Assembly (NCBI GenBank): GCA_934718275.1
Contig: CAKUZD010000003.1
Location: forward strand, 62,001 to 126,000
Reading direction: 5' to 3'
From: an uncultured Candidatus Melainabacteria bacterium
GTDB taxonomy: Bacteria; Cyanobacteriota; Vampirovibrionia; Gastranaerophilales; Gastranaerophilaceae
DNA: 64,000 bases
Shown piece by piece: positions 56,077 to 64,000 of the stretch (positions within the stretch are counted from its first letter, which is position 1; each line of letters opens with the position of its first letter). A program made the position numbers and the translations under genes. A model generated the notes under the pieces. That model was not told where the DNA came from. It saw only the letters and a program-made list of their open reading frames with translations, and searched no databases.

Positions 56077-56185
56077 AAGTATCCTTTCACAATAACATTT
56101 TATGTAAAAAAATGCTAAAAATCTATTACATGTAAATAAATGTAATTTCTATTATTCAAAACTATAAAAAGGTCTTGAAATACAG

Positions 56186-56212
56186 AAAAGCTCCTTTTAA
56201 TAAAGGAGCTTT
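56186..56212 (-). terminator. Terminator after the ycf23 gene
   Basis: On the minus strand GAAAGCTCCTTTA and AAAGGAGCTTTTC form a stem of about 11 pairs with a short loop, 26 bases past the stop. Confidence 0.7.
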
Positions 56213-56237
56213 CATTAAATGTGTATGTTTTTTAATT

Positions 56238-56996
56238 TTAAACAAGTTCAACAACTTTCAAAGCGTTTCTTGAAGCGATTTCAACAAGGCTTCTAGCAGT
56301 TGCCATCATTGACAAGTCTGAATCCATTTTGTTGATGCAAGAACCGCAACCGATAGCAGAAGCACCGGCAGCAAATGCAAATGGTGCAGTTGTTGTGTTA
56401 ATTGCTGTAGCTGTCATAATCGGAAGGTCAATATTTCTTGAAAGTTCAATTGTATTAGAAATAGTTAATTCAGCTCTTTCCATTAAACCTCTAGCACCTT
56501 CAGAAATGTGATTAGCAGAGAAATGACCTTCTGTTTGAATTAAATCAATACCCATAGTTTCTAATCTTCTTGCTAAATCAATTTGTTCTGCAATTGATAA
56601 TTCACCAGGAATAGTTACACAGAAGAAAGTTCTTGTATCACCTAACATATCAATAGTTTCTTTAACTAAAGACATAACCTGATCAGCAGAGAAAGACATT
56701 CCCTTTTTATAAAGAACGTCAAAGTTTCCTAATTCGATAGCATCTGCACCAAGTTCAACTGCTTTAACAAGTTCTGATGGAACAATTGAAGATACGAAAA
56801 TAGGCATATCAGTCATATTTCTGATTTCTGAAATAATTTCAGGTTTTGCACAAATGTCAACAGCAGATGCTCCTGCATTTTCAGCTGAAGATACTACTTT
56901 TCTAATATTTTCGATATCAAAATTGTCGATACCTGCAATAACTTTTACAGCTCTTTTTTCTGTTAAATGTTGTCTAAATAAATCAATTCTGCTCAT
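56238..56996 (-). CDS. ycf23: Ycf23/DUF561 family protein
   Basis: 252 residues of a TIM-barrel-like protein: KRAVKVIAGIDNFDIENIRKVVSSAENAGASAVDICAKPEII, GADAIELGNFDVLYKKG, TIPGELSIAEQIDLARRLE, LIQTEGHFS, PIMTATAINTTTAPFAFAAGASAIGCGSCINKM. It matches the DUF561/Ycf23 family found in cyanobacteria and red-algal/glaucophyte plastids. Function is unknown, though the barrel and conserved acidic residues suggest an enzyme. It supports placement near cyanobacteria. GAAAGGAA lies before the start. Confidence 0.88.
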   Translation of the reverse strand: MSRIDLFRQHLTEKRAVKVIAGIDNFDIENIRKVVSSAENAGASAVDICAKPEIISEIRNMTDMPIFVSSIVPSELVKAVELGADAIELGNFDVLYKKGMSFSADQVMSLVKETIDMLGDTRTFFCVTIPGELSIAEQIDLARRLETMGIDLIQTEGHFSANHISEGARGLMERAELTISNTIELSRNIDLPIMTATAINTTTAPFAFAAGASAIGCGSCINKMDSDLSMMATARSLVEIASRNALKVVELV

Positions 56997-57147
56997 TTAA
57001 AAATTTCCTTTCTTATAAAAATGTAAAGTTTTTTCTGAATTATACATTAAAATTGTAATAATTACAATAACTAACCTCAAAATTTTTTAATGAGGTGATG
57101 AATTTATTCTTAAAAAACGAATAATAGTATTGTAAAAGGGGAATGGT

Positions 57148-57852
57148 ATGCTAAAAAAAATAATTTTTAACTTATTTTTTGTTTTATTTACAATTCAACC
57201 GGTGTTTGCTCAAAATTATGGTGCGGATGAATTAATAAATATTAGTGTTTATGAAAAAATAAATCCTACAATTGTTGCTATTGAGGCGAATTTAGCTGAC
57301 GGATTTTCAGCGGGTACCGGTTGTGTTGTTCGTTCGGATGGGGTTATTTTAACAGGTTCGCATGTTATAGAAGAAGCTAAAGAAATTGATGTTACAACAT
57401 CTGACGGAAAAGTTTATAAAGCTTCTGTGCTTGCCAAAATGGGTAAAAATAAAGATTTAGCATTGTTAAAAATTACTCCAAAGTCACGGTTAAAAACTAT
57501 CCCGTTCGGAGATTCTTCTGATGTAAAAGTTGGGCAAAAAGTATTGGCTATAGGAAATCCGTTTGGTTTTTCAGGAACGCTTACTTCCGGAATTGTTTCG
57601 CGAATTGATTATGCTAAAGGGCGAATTCAAACAGATGCTGCGATAAATCCGGGATGTTCGGGTGGACCGCTTTTAAATTCTCAAGGAGAAGTTATTGGTA
57701 TTTCTCAGTCAATATATAATCCGGATAATAACATTTCTAATATAGGAATTGGGTTTGCTATTCCCGTTAATGATGCTAAAAAATTTATTGAGACCGCAAA
57801 TTTGGATAATGCAATTCTTGTTGGCAAAAAGAAATTTGCATTTAAAGATTAG
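57148..57852 (+). CDS. Trypsin-like serine protease, HtrA/Deg-related, no PDZ domain
   Basis: 234 residues with a signal peptide (MLKKIIFNLFFVLFTIQPVFA-Q) and a complete catalytic triad: H72 in LTGSHVIEEA, D103 in NKDLALLK, S171 in NPGCSGGPLL. DegP-like proteases normally have G-N-S-G-G; here Cys replaces Asn. No PDZ domain follows, unlike DegP/DegS. It probably acts in the periplasm in envelope protein quality control. GGGG precedes the ATG. Confidence 0.9.
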   Translation: MLKKIIFNLFFVLFTIQPVFAQNYGADELINISVYEKINPTIVAIEANLADGFSAGTGCVVRSDGVILTGSHVIEEAKEIDVTTSDGKVYKASVLAKMGKNKDLALLKITPKSRLKTIPFGDSSDVKVGQKVLAIGNPFGFSGTLTSGIVSRIDYAKGRIQTDAAINPGCSGGPLLNSQGEVIGISQSIYNPDNNISNIGIGFAIPVNDAKKFIETANLDNAILVGKKKFAFKD

Positions 57853-57902
57853 GATGTGTCCGATTAAACTTTTTGTGATACAATTAGCACAAGGAGAAGC
57901 TT

Positions 57903-58631
57903 GTGCTAGAATTTTTAGGATTATGTGTAAAAAATTTAATAAAAAGTATAAAATACTTGTTCCAAGTCCGTTTTACATCTGTTTTGGCTCAAGCTGCAAC
58001 CATAAGTTATGATTCTTTACCTATTTCTTTGATTATTGCATTTATTGCTGCTGCAGTTATTGCTATTCAAGTCTCCAGGCAGTTTTTAATGAGTGGTGCA
58101 GAAACATATATTGGCGGAACAATTGCAGTGGTTATGATTAGAGAAATAGCTCCTGGGTTTGTTGCATTGGCAATTGGGGCAAGAGCAGGTACTGCAATTG
58201 CTGCGGAGATTGCTAATATGCAAGTTACAAGTCAGGTAGATGCTATGAAAACTTTAAAAGTCGATCCTGTTGGTTATTATTTCACTCCACGAATTTTAGC
58301 AGGTATCATAACGGTTCCTATGGTCGTGTTATTGGCTGAGTTTGTCGGAATTGTAGGTGGAATGTTAGTTTCTCAAGCAACAATTGACTTACATCCTGCA
58401 AGATATATGAATTCAGCATGGCTTTGGATGTCTACAAGAGATATTTATATAAGCTTATTAAAAGCATCTGTATTTGGCGGATTGATTTCTTTAGTTTGTG
58501 CAACACAAGGGTATAGTACAAGAGGAGGTGCTAAAGAAGTCGGAGTGTCGACTACTCAGGCAGCAATTCTATCTACAATCTATATGCTGATTGCAGATTT
58601 TTTAATTAATTTGGTATTTTATATAATTTAA
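57903..58631 (+). CDS. mlaE: MlaE-type ABC transporter permease
   Basis: 242 residues, start GTG 57903 after AAGGAG. Family features: an amphipathic N-terminus, YDSLPISLIIAFIAAAVIAIQ, a characteristic EIAPGFVALAIGARAGTAIAAEIANMQVTSQVDAMKTLKVDP loop and about five membrane helices. MlaE-family permeases move phospholipids between inner and outer membranes with an ATPase and an MCE protein. Those partners are not in the window. Its presence implies an outer membrane. Confidence 0.92.
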   Translation: MLEFLGLCVKNLIKSIKYLFQVRFTSVLAQAATISYDSLPISLIIAFIAAAVIAIQVSRQFLMSGAETYIGGTIAVVMIREIAPGFVALAIGARAGTAIAAEIANMQVTSQVDAMKTLKVDPVGYYFTPRILAGIITVPMVVLLAEFVGIVGGMLVSQATIDLHPARYMNSAWLWMSTRDIYISLLKASVFGGLISLVCATQGYSTRGGAKEVGVSTTQAAILSTIYMLIADFLINLVFYII

Positions 58632-58716
58632 GATTGCCTGATTATATTAGCGTTTTCGGTGATGAATTCTTAGTAAATTTTGCCTATCTTTTATTTTAAA
58701 GAGATGAGGTATTTAT

Positions 58717-59532
58717 ATGAAAAAATTTTTATTATTACCAATGGTATTATTATTTTTAGCTTGTAGTGCTCAAGCAGGGATTTTGTCCAATATATTTGGG
58801 ATGAATAATAATTATAATAACGGTTTTTATTATCCTCCAAATATAAGATATATGAATGGTAATTATTATAATCCGCCTCGCTATTATAATAATTACTATA
58901 ATAGACCATATTACAGTACTCCTTATAATTATTATTCTAACCAACCTAATGTTCAATATTCACAACCTTATGGTGGGTATTATCAACAACCTGTTATTTA
59001 TAGGACAAATGTAAATAGAGTTAATCGTAAAAGTGTTAAAAATACAAATGAAAAAGTTGTTGCAAATAAGTTTTCAGGTATTGAAAAATTAGAAAATCAA
59101 ATAATGTTGCAAACTTATGAGTATGACAGTGCAAAAAATAGAATAGAAAGACTTGAACAACGTTTGTTTGGAGCTGCTCAGGAGGGGGATTTAGCCCAAA
59201 GATTTGAAACATTAAAACTTGCTGCTAAAAATTATAAATCCCTAAATCCAACTTCGCAAAGCTATTCTACTCAAAATAGTTATAGACCGCCAATTTATAC
59301 AGGAACTTCAGGCGCCGGTTGGCGTAATACACTTTGGGGAAATTTTAAAAATCAATTTGTTGGTACACCAACCGGCTTTACCCCTGCTATGGATCCTGCT
59401 TATATGGATTATTTTGAAGCGGAACGAGCTATGGCGGGTAATGGTGAAGAAGTTGGGGTTCAAACAAATCGCGGATATTATTATTCTAATAGAAATCGAG
59501 GGACAGGTACAGGTGTAACGATTTTAGATTGA
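58717..59532 (+). CDS. Secreted Asn/Tyr-rich protein with coiled repeat
   Basis: 271 residues. Signal peptide of lipoprotein-like type (LLFLACSAQAG) with possible lipobox LAC. The next about 100 residues are rich in Asn, Tyr and Pro (low complexity), followed by a helical motif FSGIEKLENQIMLQTYEYDSAKNRIERLEQRLFGAAQEGDLAQRFETLKLAA, a pattern of R-(I/L)-x-x-LE-x-x-(V/L)FG that I associate with cyanobacterial/Melainabacterial secreted proteins. The C-terminus is Gly/Asn-rich. Function unknown; likely surface or periplasmic. Confidence 0.75.
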   Translation: MKKFLLLPMVLLFLACSAQAGILSNIFGMNNNYNNGFYYPPNIRYMNGNYYNPPRYYNNYYNRPYYSTPYNYYSNQPNVQYSQPYGGYYQQPVIYRTNVNRVNRKSVKNTNEKVVANKFSGIEKLENQIMLQTYEYDSAKNRIERLEQRLFGAAQEGDLAQRFETLKLAAKNYKSLNPTSQSYSTQNSYRPPIYTGTSGAGWRNTLWGNFKNQFVGTPTGFTPAMDPAYMDYFEAERAMAGNGEEVGVQTNRGYYYSNRNRGTGTGVTILD

Positions 59533-59620
59533 CTTTTGGTAAAAATTTATTAAATCATTCATATAGATGTTTATTGCAATAAAAAAATCGGTAATAATAT
59601 TCTAAAAAGAGTGGTATAAA

Positions 59621-60109
59621 ATGCCTTTTAGGTACAGATTGCAGAAAGTTCTGGATTTTAGAATTCGAAAAAAAGAAGAACAGTTGACTGTAGTGCAGAA
59701 AGCACAACAAGCTGTATATGAAGCCGAAGAAAATATTCGACTAAATGAACAAGAAATTCTGACAACAAAACAAAATATGCGCCTTGCAAATCCAATGATG
59801 TATGAAACTTATGACAATTATTTAATATTTCTTTGGGATAAGGCGGAAAAACTGGAAGCAATCAGAGTAGAACTTCAGCAAAAATTAGATGAAGAAAAGG
59901 CAAAACTTATAAAACTTGAACAAGGTGTGAAAGTCTTGGAAAAACACAAAGAAAAGAATAGAGAAGCTTATATTGCAGAAGAAAAAGCAGCAGAACTAAA
60001 ACAATATTCTGAGTTAGGTGTAACAAGGTATTTTCGTCAAAGTCAAGAAAAAGCTGAAGAAGAAGCCGCTATTTTAAAACAGTTAGAACAAATAGATGGA
60101 GGTAGTTAA
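59621..60109 (+). CDS. fliJ: Flagellar FliJ-like chaperone
   Basis: 162 residues, nearly all coiled coil. MPFRYRLQKVLDFRIRKKEEQLTVV is the typical FliJ start and EEDKAAELKQYSELG-type helices follow. FliJ aids export in the flagellar type III system by interacting with the ATPase FliI and FlhA. It starts a fliJ/fliK-like/hook run with gaps of 2 and overlaps of 1 base. FliI is not in the window. Confidence 0.8.
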   Translation: MPFRYRLQKVLDFRIRKKEEQLTVVQKAQQAVYEAEENIRLNEQEILTTKQNMRLANPMMYETYDNYLIFLWDKAEKLEAIRVELQQKLDEEKAKLIKLEQGVKVLEKHKEKNREAYIAEEKAAELKQYSELGVTRYFRQSQEKAEEEAAILKQLEQIDGGS

Positions 60110-60111
60110 AA

Positions 60112-60957
60112 ATGAATGTAAGTGCATCTGCAACAGCAGCAACAGCTAGTACGTCAGATGTGAGCTCTACTCAAACTCAATCAAAAACAAGTAGTAGTTC
60201 TAAATCAGATAAATCTTTTGAAGAAGAAATGAAAGCTGCTTCCAAAACAGATAATTCTAAAGAAGCAAAAGATGCTTCAAAAGATGAAAAAAAGATTTCA
60301 AGTAGTCAAAAAAATGAAAAAGATTCTATAAAAGAAGCTAATAAAATCTCAGAAGAAATGAAAGAACCTGATGATATTGTACCTTCTGATATTTATTCCG
60401 GAGGAATTAATTTTACAGATTTTAAATATCATAATGAGGGACAGTCTTTATTGTCTCAAAATATTCAGGATTTGTTGAATACAAAAGATTTAATGGTTTC
60501 TGTAAATTCCGCGTCTACAATGGATTATGATGTTGTAAATATGTCAGATTCAGATGCAAATTTTTTCGCTAATCTTGTTCAAAATACTGATATGTCTATG
60601 CAGAGTATAGCAGCTCAAGTAAGTAATCAAATGGTAGAGGGAGCTCAAAATGTTCAACAGAAAGTGCAGGTTTCATCTGTATTGATGGACAAGTTAGCGG
60701 AATCAATGAAAAACAATCAACCGTTTAGAATTGATTTTGACAAAGATGTTTCTGTCATTATAAAAGTAAATAAGGATGGTAGTTTGGCAGCAAATTTCAT
60801 TCCAGGCGATAAAGCTGTTGAACAATATTTAAGGAATAATATTGCATCTTTAAGACAGAGATTTGATGAACAGAATTTATCTTATTCTCAATTAAGTTAC
60901 AGTAATTCTCGTCAACAACAGCAACAACAACGGCGTCAAAATAAGGAGAAACAATAA
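60112..60957 (+). CDS. fliK: FliK-like hook-length control protein
   Basis: 281 residues. N-terminal about 120 residues rich in Ser, Lys, Thr and Glu (disordered), as in FliK. The C-terminal NNQPFRIDFDKDVSVIIKVNKDGSLAANFIPGDKAVEQYLRNNIASLRQRF corresponds to the family's globular domain that switches export specificity, and the tail is Gln-rich. Assignment relies on this and on neighbours fliJ and a hook gene; the sequence is divergent. Confidence 0.65.
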   Translation: MNVSASATAATASTSDVSSTQTQSKTSSSSKSDKSFEEEMKAASKTDNSKEAKDASKDEKKISSSQKNEKDSIKEANKISEEMKEPDDIVPSDIYSGGINFTDFKYHNEGQSLLSQNIQDLLNTKDLMVSVNSASTMDYDVVNMSDSDANFFANLVQNTDMSMQSIAAQVSNQMVEGAQNVQQKVQVSSVLMDKLAESMKNNQPFRIDFDKDVSVIIKVNKDGSLAANFIPGDKAVEQYLRNNIASLRQRFDEQNLSYSQLSYSNSRQQQQQQRRQNKEKQ

Positions 60958-61793
60958 TGAATGACTCATTTGTAACGGCATTAAACACTCAAAAATCTAC
61001 AACAAATTGGATTGATGTTATTGCTCATAACATGACTAACGTTTATACTCCGGGATTTAGAGAACAACAAGTAAATTTTAAAACATTTCTTGGTGGTGCT
61101 ATTTCGGATGATTATAATAAAAAAATGGATCAAGGTAAATCTACTCCCGGTACTTCTAAAGAAAACTTGTTTTTAGAAGGAAAAGGCTTCTTTTTAGTGA
61201 AAAATTCTGAGGGGAAAAGTATTTATACAAGGTTAGGAGAGTTTACTTTTGATAAAGAAGGTGTTTATAGAGATAGAAGCGGCAACACTGTTCAAGGTTA
61301 TATTCTGAATGATAAAGGTGAAATAATGCAAGGTACTAAATCAATAGCATCAGATTTGTACCAAGAAACTGCTATGAAGGGCGGAGCATTAGATATCCCG
61401 ACAACAAATATAAAAATGTGGATTGACCCGAATAATGGAAAATATTTGGGAAAATATGATGATTATGAGATAAAAAATGATGGTACTATATATGGAAAAG
61501 CTGATAATGGTAAACGCTCAGTTCCTTTGTATAGAATAACAACCAGGAATTTCAATAATTCTGCAGCTCTATATGAATTCAAGGGAGGTCAGTTCTTGGA
61601 AACTGAAGAATCCGGAAAACCTTTAATAGGGGTTGGAGAAATTCGTTCAGGGTTGTTAGAAATGTCTAATGCTGATTTCAAAGCAAATATTTCTTATTAC
61701 CAAATGGCAAAAGTTCAAATGGATGTATCAAATAAGTTAATTTCATCTCAAAAAGAACTTTTACAAGAAGCTTTGAGGTTAGTAGGAAGCTAG
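60957..61793 (+). CDS. Flagellar hook/rod family protein (FlgE/FlgF/FlgG)
   Basis: 278 residues: an N-terminal rod segment TTNWIDVIAHNMTNVYTPGFREQQVNF (usual N-x-A-NN-x-x-N-x-x-T-x-GF), FLEGKGFFLVKNSEG..YTRLGEFTFDKEGVYRDRSGNTVQGYIL, and a C-terminal helix with NADFKANISYYQMAKVQMDVSNKL. The conserved ends polymerise the axial structure. Length is nearer to FlgF/FlgG than FlgE. It overlaps the fliK-like gene by one base. Confidence 0.85.
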   Translation: MNDSFVTALNTQKSTTNWIDVIAHNMTNVYTPGFREQQVNFKTFLGGAISDDYNKKMDQGKSTPGTSKENLFLEGKGFFLVKNSEGKSIYTRLGEFTFDKEGVYRDRSGNTVQGYILNDKGEIMQGTKSIASDLYQETAMKGGALDIPTTNIKMWIDPNNGKYLGKYDDYEIKNDGTIYGKADNGKRSVPLYRITTRNFNNSAALYEFKGGQFLETEESGKPLIGVGEIRSGLLEMSNADFKANISYYQMAKVQMDVSNKLISSQKELLQEALRLVGS

Positions 61794-61807
61794 ATTTCAA
61801 GCATATT

Positions 61808-62779
61808 TTAAACTCCATTTTTCAAGGGACTATATGTCCCTTTTATTTCGTTTATAATTTCTTGGATTTCTTCTGAGACATCATTTTTATCATGAATATT
61901 CTCTTTTACGAGAGAAGCAAATTCAGCTTTTTTAAATTCGTGAAGTCCTCTGTGTTTAAAAAATTCTTCCAGAAATTCGACTTTAGATGTACTGTTTTCA
62001 AGTCCTTCAATTGGGGCGATTGAAATATTTTGAGTCGCATAGTTTAAAGTTCGTTCTATTAGTGAATTAGGAAGTAAATCTTCAAATTCGCCGCTTTTAA
62101 GTAAATGAATTTTATCTATAGCTCGAAGCTTGGGCTTAATTTCTTCAAGGTTGTTTTTTGCGTCATTGTCAAGAAGGACAAATATTGGGATTTTTACGTA
62201 TTCTGCAAAATTGTAAAAATATTTTACAACTTGATTTTTTCCCCCCGCAGAAATAACGTGAATGCCATGTTCGTCAAAGTCATAATTACAAAGTTTTGAA
62301 AAAATAGGTAACAATATTTCTTCAGTAATCCCTTCACATAAAATTATTTTTTTTACGGGAAATCCAAAGTTATTTTTTTTATAAGTTGGGTTTTCTAAGG
62401 ATTTTAACCACATCAAGTTGTTTGGCAGTTCTTTGGGTAACATTTGAATTATTGCATTATAATTAATTTTATTTTTTAAAAGTTTTTGAACATTTGCATT
62501 TAATTTAAATATTGAATTTTCATAATTAAAAAGTTCTTGATTGATAATTAAAGTATTGTTAACCGGAATTAATGAAAAATTGATTATAGTTTCGGCTAAT
62601 TCAGTTATTTTTTCATAGTTCATCTCATCTAATTCATGTTTTTTTATTTTAGGTTCAATAAGATTATTTACTATTATATCTTTAAAAACTCTAAGATATT
62701 TGGTTTCTGTTTCCTTAAAACGAGTTAGTCTGTCTATTGATATTATTAGTTGATTTTCTGTAAGTGGTTTAATTTTCAA
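61808..62779 (-). CDS. TOPRIM-domain protein (OLD-nuclease related)
   Basis: 323 residues. The middle reads KKIILCEGITEEILLPIFSKL, then HVISAGGKNQVVKYFYNFAEY, then IPIFVLLDNDAKNN: the E, D-x-D pattern of a TOPRIM domain of the OLD type (E, G-K, D-N-D). No ATPase domain precedes, and the N-terminal 130 residues are helical and unrecognised. OLD proteins are nucleases in phage-defence or repair contexts, but this stand-alone form has unknown role. It converges on the flagellar hook gene with a 14-base gap. Confidence 0.7.
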   Translation of the reverse strand: MKIKPLTENQLIISIDRLTRFKETETKYLRVFKDIIVNNLIEPKIKKHELDEMNYEKITELAETIINFSLIPVNNTLIINQELFNYENSIFKLNANVQKLLKNKINYNAIIQMLPKELPNNLMWLKSLENPTYKKNNFGFPVKKIILCEGITEEILLPIFSKLCNYDFDEHGIHVISAGGKNQVVKYFYNFAEYVKIPIFVLLDNDAKNNLEEIKPKLRAIDKIHLLKSGEFEDLLPNSLIERTLNYATQNISIAPIEGLENSTSKVEFLEEFFKHRGLHEFKKAEFASLVKENIHDKNDVSEEIQEIINEIKGTYSPLKNGV

Positions 62780-62881
62780 AATTTTATTCCTGATTGTAAC
62801 ATTTATTAATTAAATTTTTAGAATATAGCAATTTTTTCTATGTTTATTTTTTTTATATAATAGTAGTAGTGGAGTGGAATT

Positions 62882-64000
62882 GTGTATTCATTAAATATTG
62901 ATACCCCTCAATATAATCATTATAACACAGTAAAGTCTGTGAGCGTACCTAATGTTACAAATCCTATAACAGCAAAATCAGCTCCGTCTTTTACTGCAAG
63001 TAAACCGCAAATTAATCAAGTTCCTTATAATCAAGCATTAACTTCGTCTCGATTTAGAACAGAACTTGTTTCAAATGATGAGAAAGCAAAATATAATGAA
63101 ATTGTGAAAATTGTTGATAAAGACACTCGTAAGCAATTGAATACCCTATTAAAGACAGGAGCTTTGTTGAATGCGGATTCAAATGATAATTCAACAACGC
63201 TTGATAATTTATATAAAATTGCAACAACTCAACGGGCTCAAGGTTTAGATAATGTTACGATTTTAAAAGATACGATAAATACAATTTGCGATCCACATAT
63301 AATAACTCAACAGTTTGGAAATATTCCTACTCAATATCAGGCTCAAGCAGCTGCGTTAGAAGCTGATAAAAGTTCGGACATAAATGTTGAACATTCCGGA
63401 ACTTGCGTGGCTTCAAGTATTGAATATAATTTGGCTGATAAACATCCAGCAGAATTTGCAAGATTTGCCGAAGGTTTAAGTTCTCCCAATATGGCTGTTC
63501 AAAAAAGTATAAAGATGAATAATTTAGCAGACAATACACTTGATGCAATTTGGTTATTAAATGCTTTTGAGATACCTTATGAGGCAAAAGATTTTGATAA
63601 GGCAAATTTAACTTTTGCTCCTGATAAAAATGCTATTATAAGAGCACATATTCAGACTGTAGATAGAGATAAGTATGAGCGTTCTTCGTTAGATGTTTTA
63701 ATGCAATCTACATTTATGCAAATAGGTTCTCAACAATCTTACGATTCTTTAACAGATAAGCGAAGTGGTAAGTTCAATCAAAATGATAAGGGATTGATTG
63801 AGTTTGAAAAAACTTTTACGGAATCAGTAGTTGAGGATAAAAATAAATTGTCTGTTACCTACCAAACAGTAGATGAAAATGCAAGGTTGATAGGCTATGA
63901 AACTGATTTTAATACGATGAAAAAGCAGATTACTGATGCCTTAAATATGGGTGAAAATGTAATTATTGGTTATACGCAAGTTGATGCAAATAATACAATT
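62882..64000 (+). CDS. Cysteine-peptidase-like protein, 3'-truncated at window edge
   Basis: The frame begins with GTG 62882 (GGAG about 7 bases upstream) and stays open to the last base; 373 codons are seen. The N-terminus is Asn/Ser/Pro-rich with SAPSFTASKP, similar to the F-T-G motif tails of other proteins here. It is followed by helical, polar sequence. The segment HSGTCVASSIEYNLADKHPAEFARFAEGL resembles the nucleophile region of papain-like peptidases, and NVIIGYTQVD near the end may be the start of the His-containing strand that lies beyond the window. No signal peptide. Peptidase activity is an inference. Confidence 0.6.
   Translation, partial: MYSLNIDTPQYNHYNTVKSVSVPNVTNPITAKSAPSFTASKPQINQVPYNQALTSSRFRTELVSNDEKAKYNEIVKIVDKDTRKQLNTLLKTGALLNADSNDNSTTLDNLYKIATTQRAQGLDNVTILKDTINTICDPHIITQQFGNIPTQYQAQAAALEADKSSDINVEHSGTCVASSIEYNLADKHPAEFARFAEGLSSPNMAVQKSIKMNNLADNTLDAIWLLNAFEIPYEAKDFDKANLTFAPDKNAIIRAHIQTVDRDKYERSSLDVLMQSTFMQIGSQQSYDSLTDKRSGKFNQNDKGLIEFEKTFTESVVEDKNKLSVTYQTVDENARLIGYETDFNTMKKQITDALNMGENVIIGYTQVDANNTI

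Noticed and set aside
58800..58980. Tandem-repeat or CRISPR-like array
   Set aside because: It is a low-complexity Asn/Tyr-rich coding region (AAT/TAT codons) without constant repeat and spacer lengths. No CRISPR array is seen anywhere in the window.

Overview
The window is an AT-rich bacterial chromosome segment (GC roughly one third by eye) from a diderm. The best fit is a non-photosynthetic relative of cyanobacteria, the Melainabacteria/Vampirovibrionia, most likely a gut Gastranaerophilales. Support comes from a Ycf23/DUF561 protein, otherwise typical of cyanobacteria and plastids, from an outer-membrane lipid-transport permease (MlaE type), from flagellar genes, and from several stand-alone pseudopilin genes with the near-invariant signature AFTLAEVLITLGIIGVVAA. 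The assignment rests on recognition; no database search was possible.

Layout. 1-2.5 kb: 3' part of a glycogen-synthase-like, membrane-anchored glycosyltransferase. 2.5-6.7 kb: a DUF3137-like membrane protein, then a tight run yebC / diguanylate cyclase / tsaE / tsaB. 6.7-9.6 kb: two paralogous proteins with an interrupted HNH motif and a small unknown protein. 9.7-10.8 kb: a divergent HTH regulator / pseudopilin pair. 10.9-17.1 kb: pnp, a PfkB sugar kinase, and a redox cluster (NfnA-like flavoprotein, small Cys-rich protein, etfB, etfA). 17.2-23 kb: a group-2 sigma factor, a thioredoxin-like protein, folE2, an M49-like metallopeptidase, rlmH, an MscS channel and tRNA-Gly. 23.1-29.2 kb: a candidate small RNA, a parvulin, an M24 aminopeptidase, a TrmH-type methyltransferase, a second HTH/pseudopilin pair, dnaA and ruvA. 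29.2-36.9 kb: prepilin peptidase, a SigF/SigB-type sigma factor, gatC, pyrG, a pseudopilin behind a G10 tract, an MFS sugar transporter and a cobalamin-binding-type radical SAM protein. 36.9-42.6 kb: a minus-strand block with ilvC, a YhaM-like HD protein, two tandem thymidylate-kinase-like genes and a GNAT protein. 42.7-46.1 kb: two zinc alcohol dehydrogenases with a four-helix-bundle (IVP) gene between them, then another pseudopilin behind a G10 tract. 46.2-47.4 kb: rplU-rpmA. 47.4-54.6 kb: part of the division/cell-wall cluster (murF, mraY, murD, ftsW, murG) followed by folC. 54.5-64 kb: a GT2 glycosyltransferase, Ycf23, an HtrA-like protease, the MlaE permease, flagellar fliJ / fliK-like / hook genes, a TOPRIM protein and the start of a cysteine-peptidase-like gene.

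The most interesting theme is the pseudopilin family. Four dispersed genes share an N-terminal class-III signal and a C-terminal D-(V/I)-N-G-x-(x)-G-P-N-x-x-G-x-D motif. The prepilin peptidase that could process them is also here. Two are divergently paired with small HTH regulators and have palindromic or repeated operator-like sites. The other two have a different switch: a run of exactly ten G residues near the start of the gene leaves the initiating ATG in one frame and the pilin in another. One additional G, one -1 ribosomal slip or one nucleotide of transcriptional slippage would fuse them. At the second such locus there is no usable start codon between the tract and the pilin signal, so the signal peptide can only be made through the tract. 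This suggests phase variation or programmed frameshifting of surface pseudopilins.
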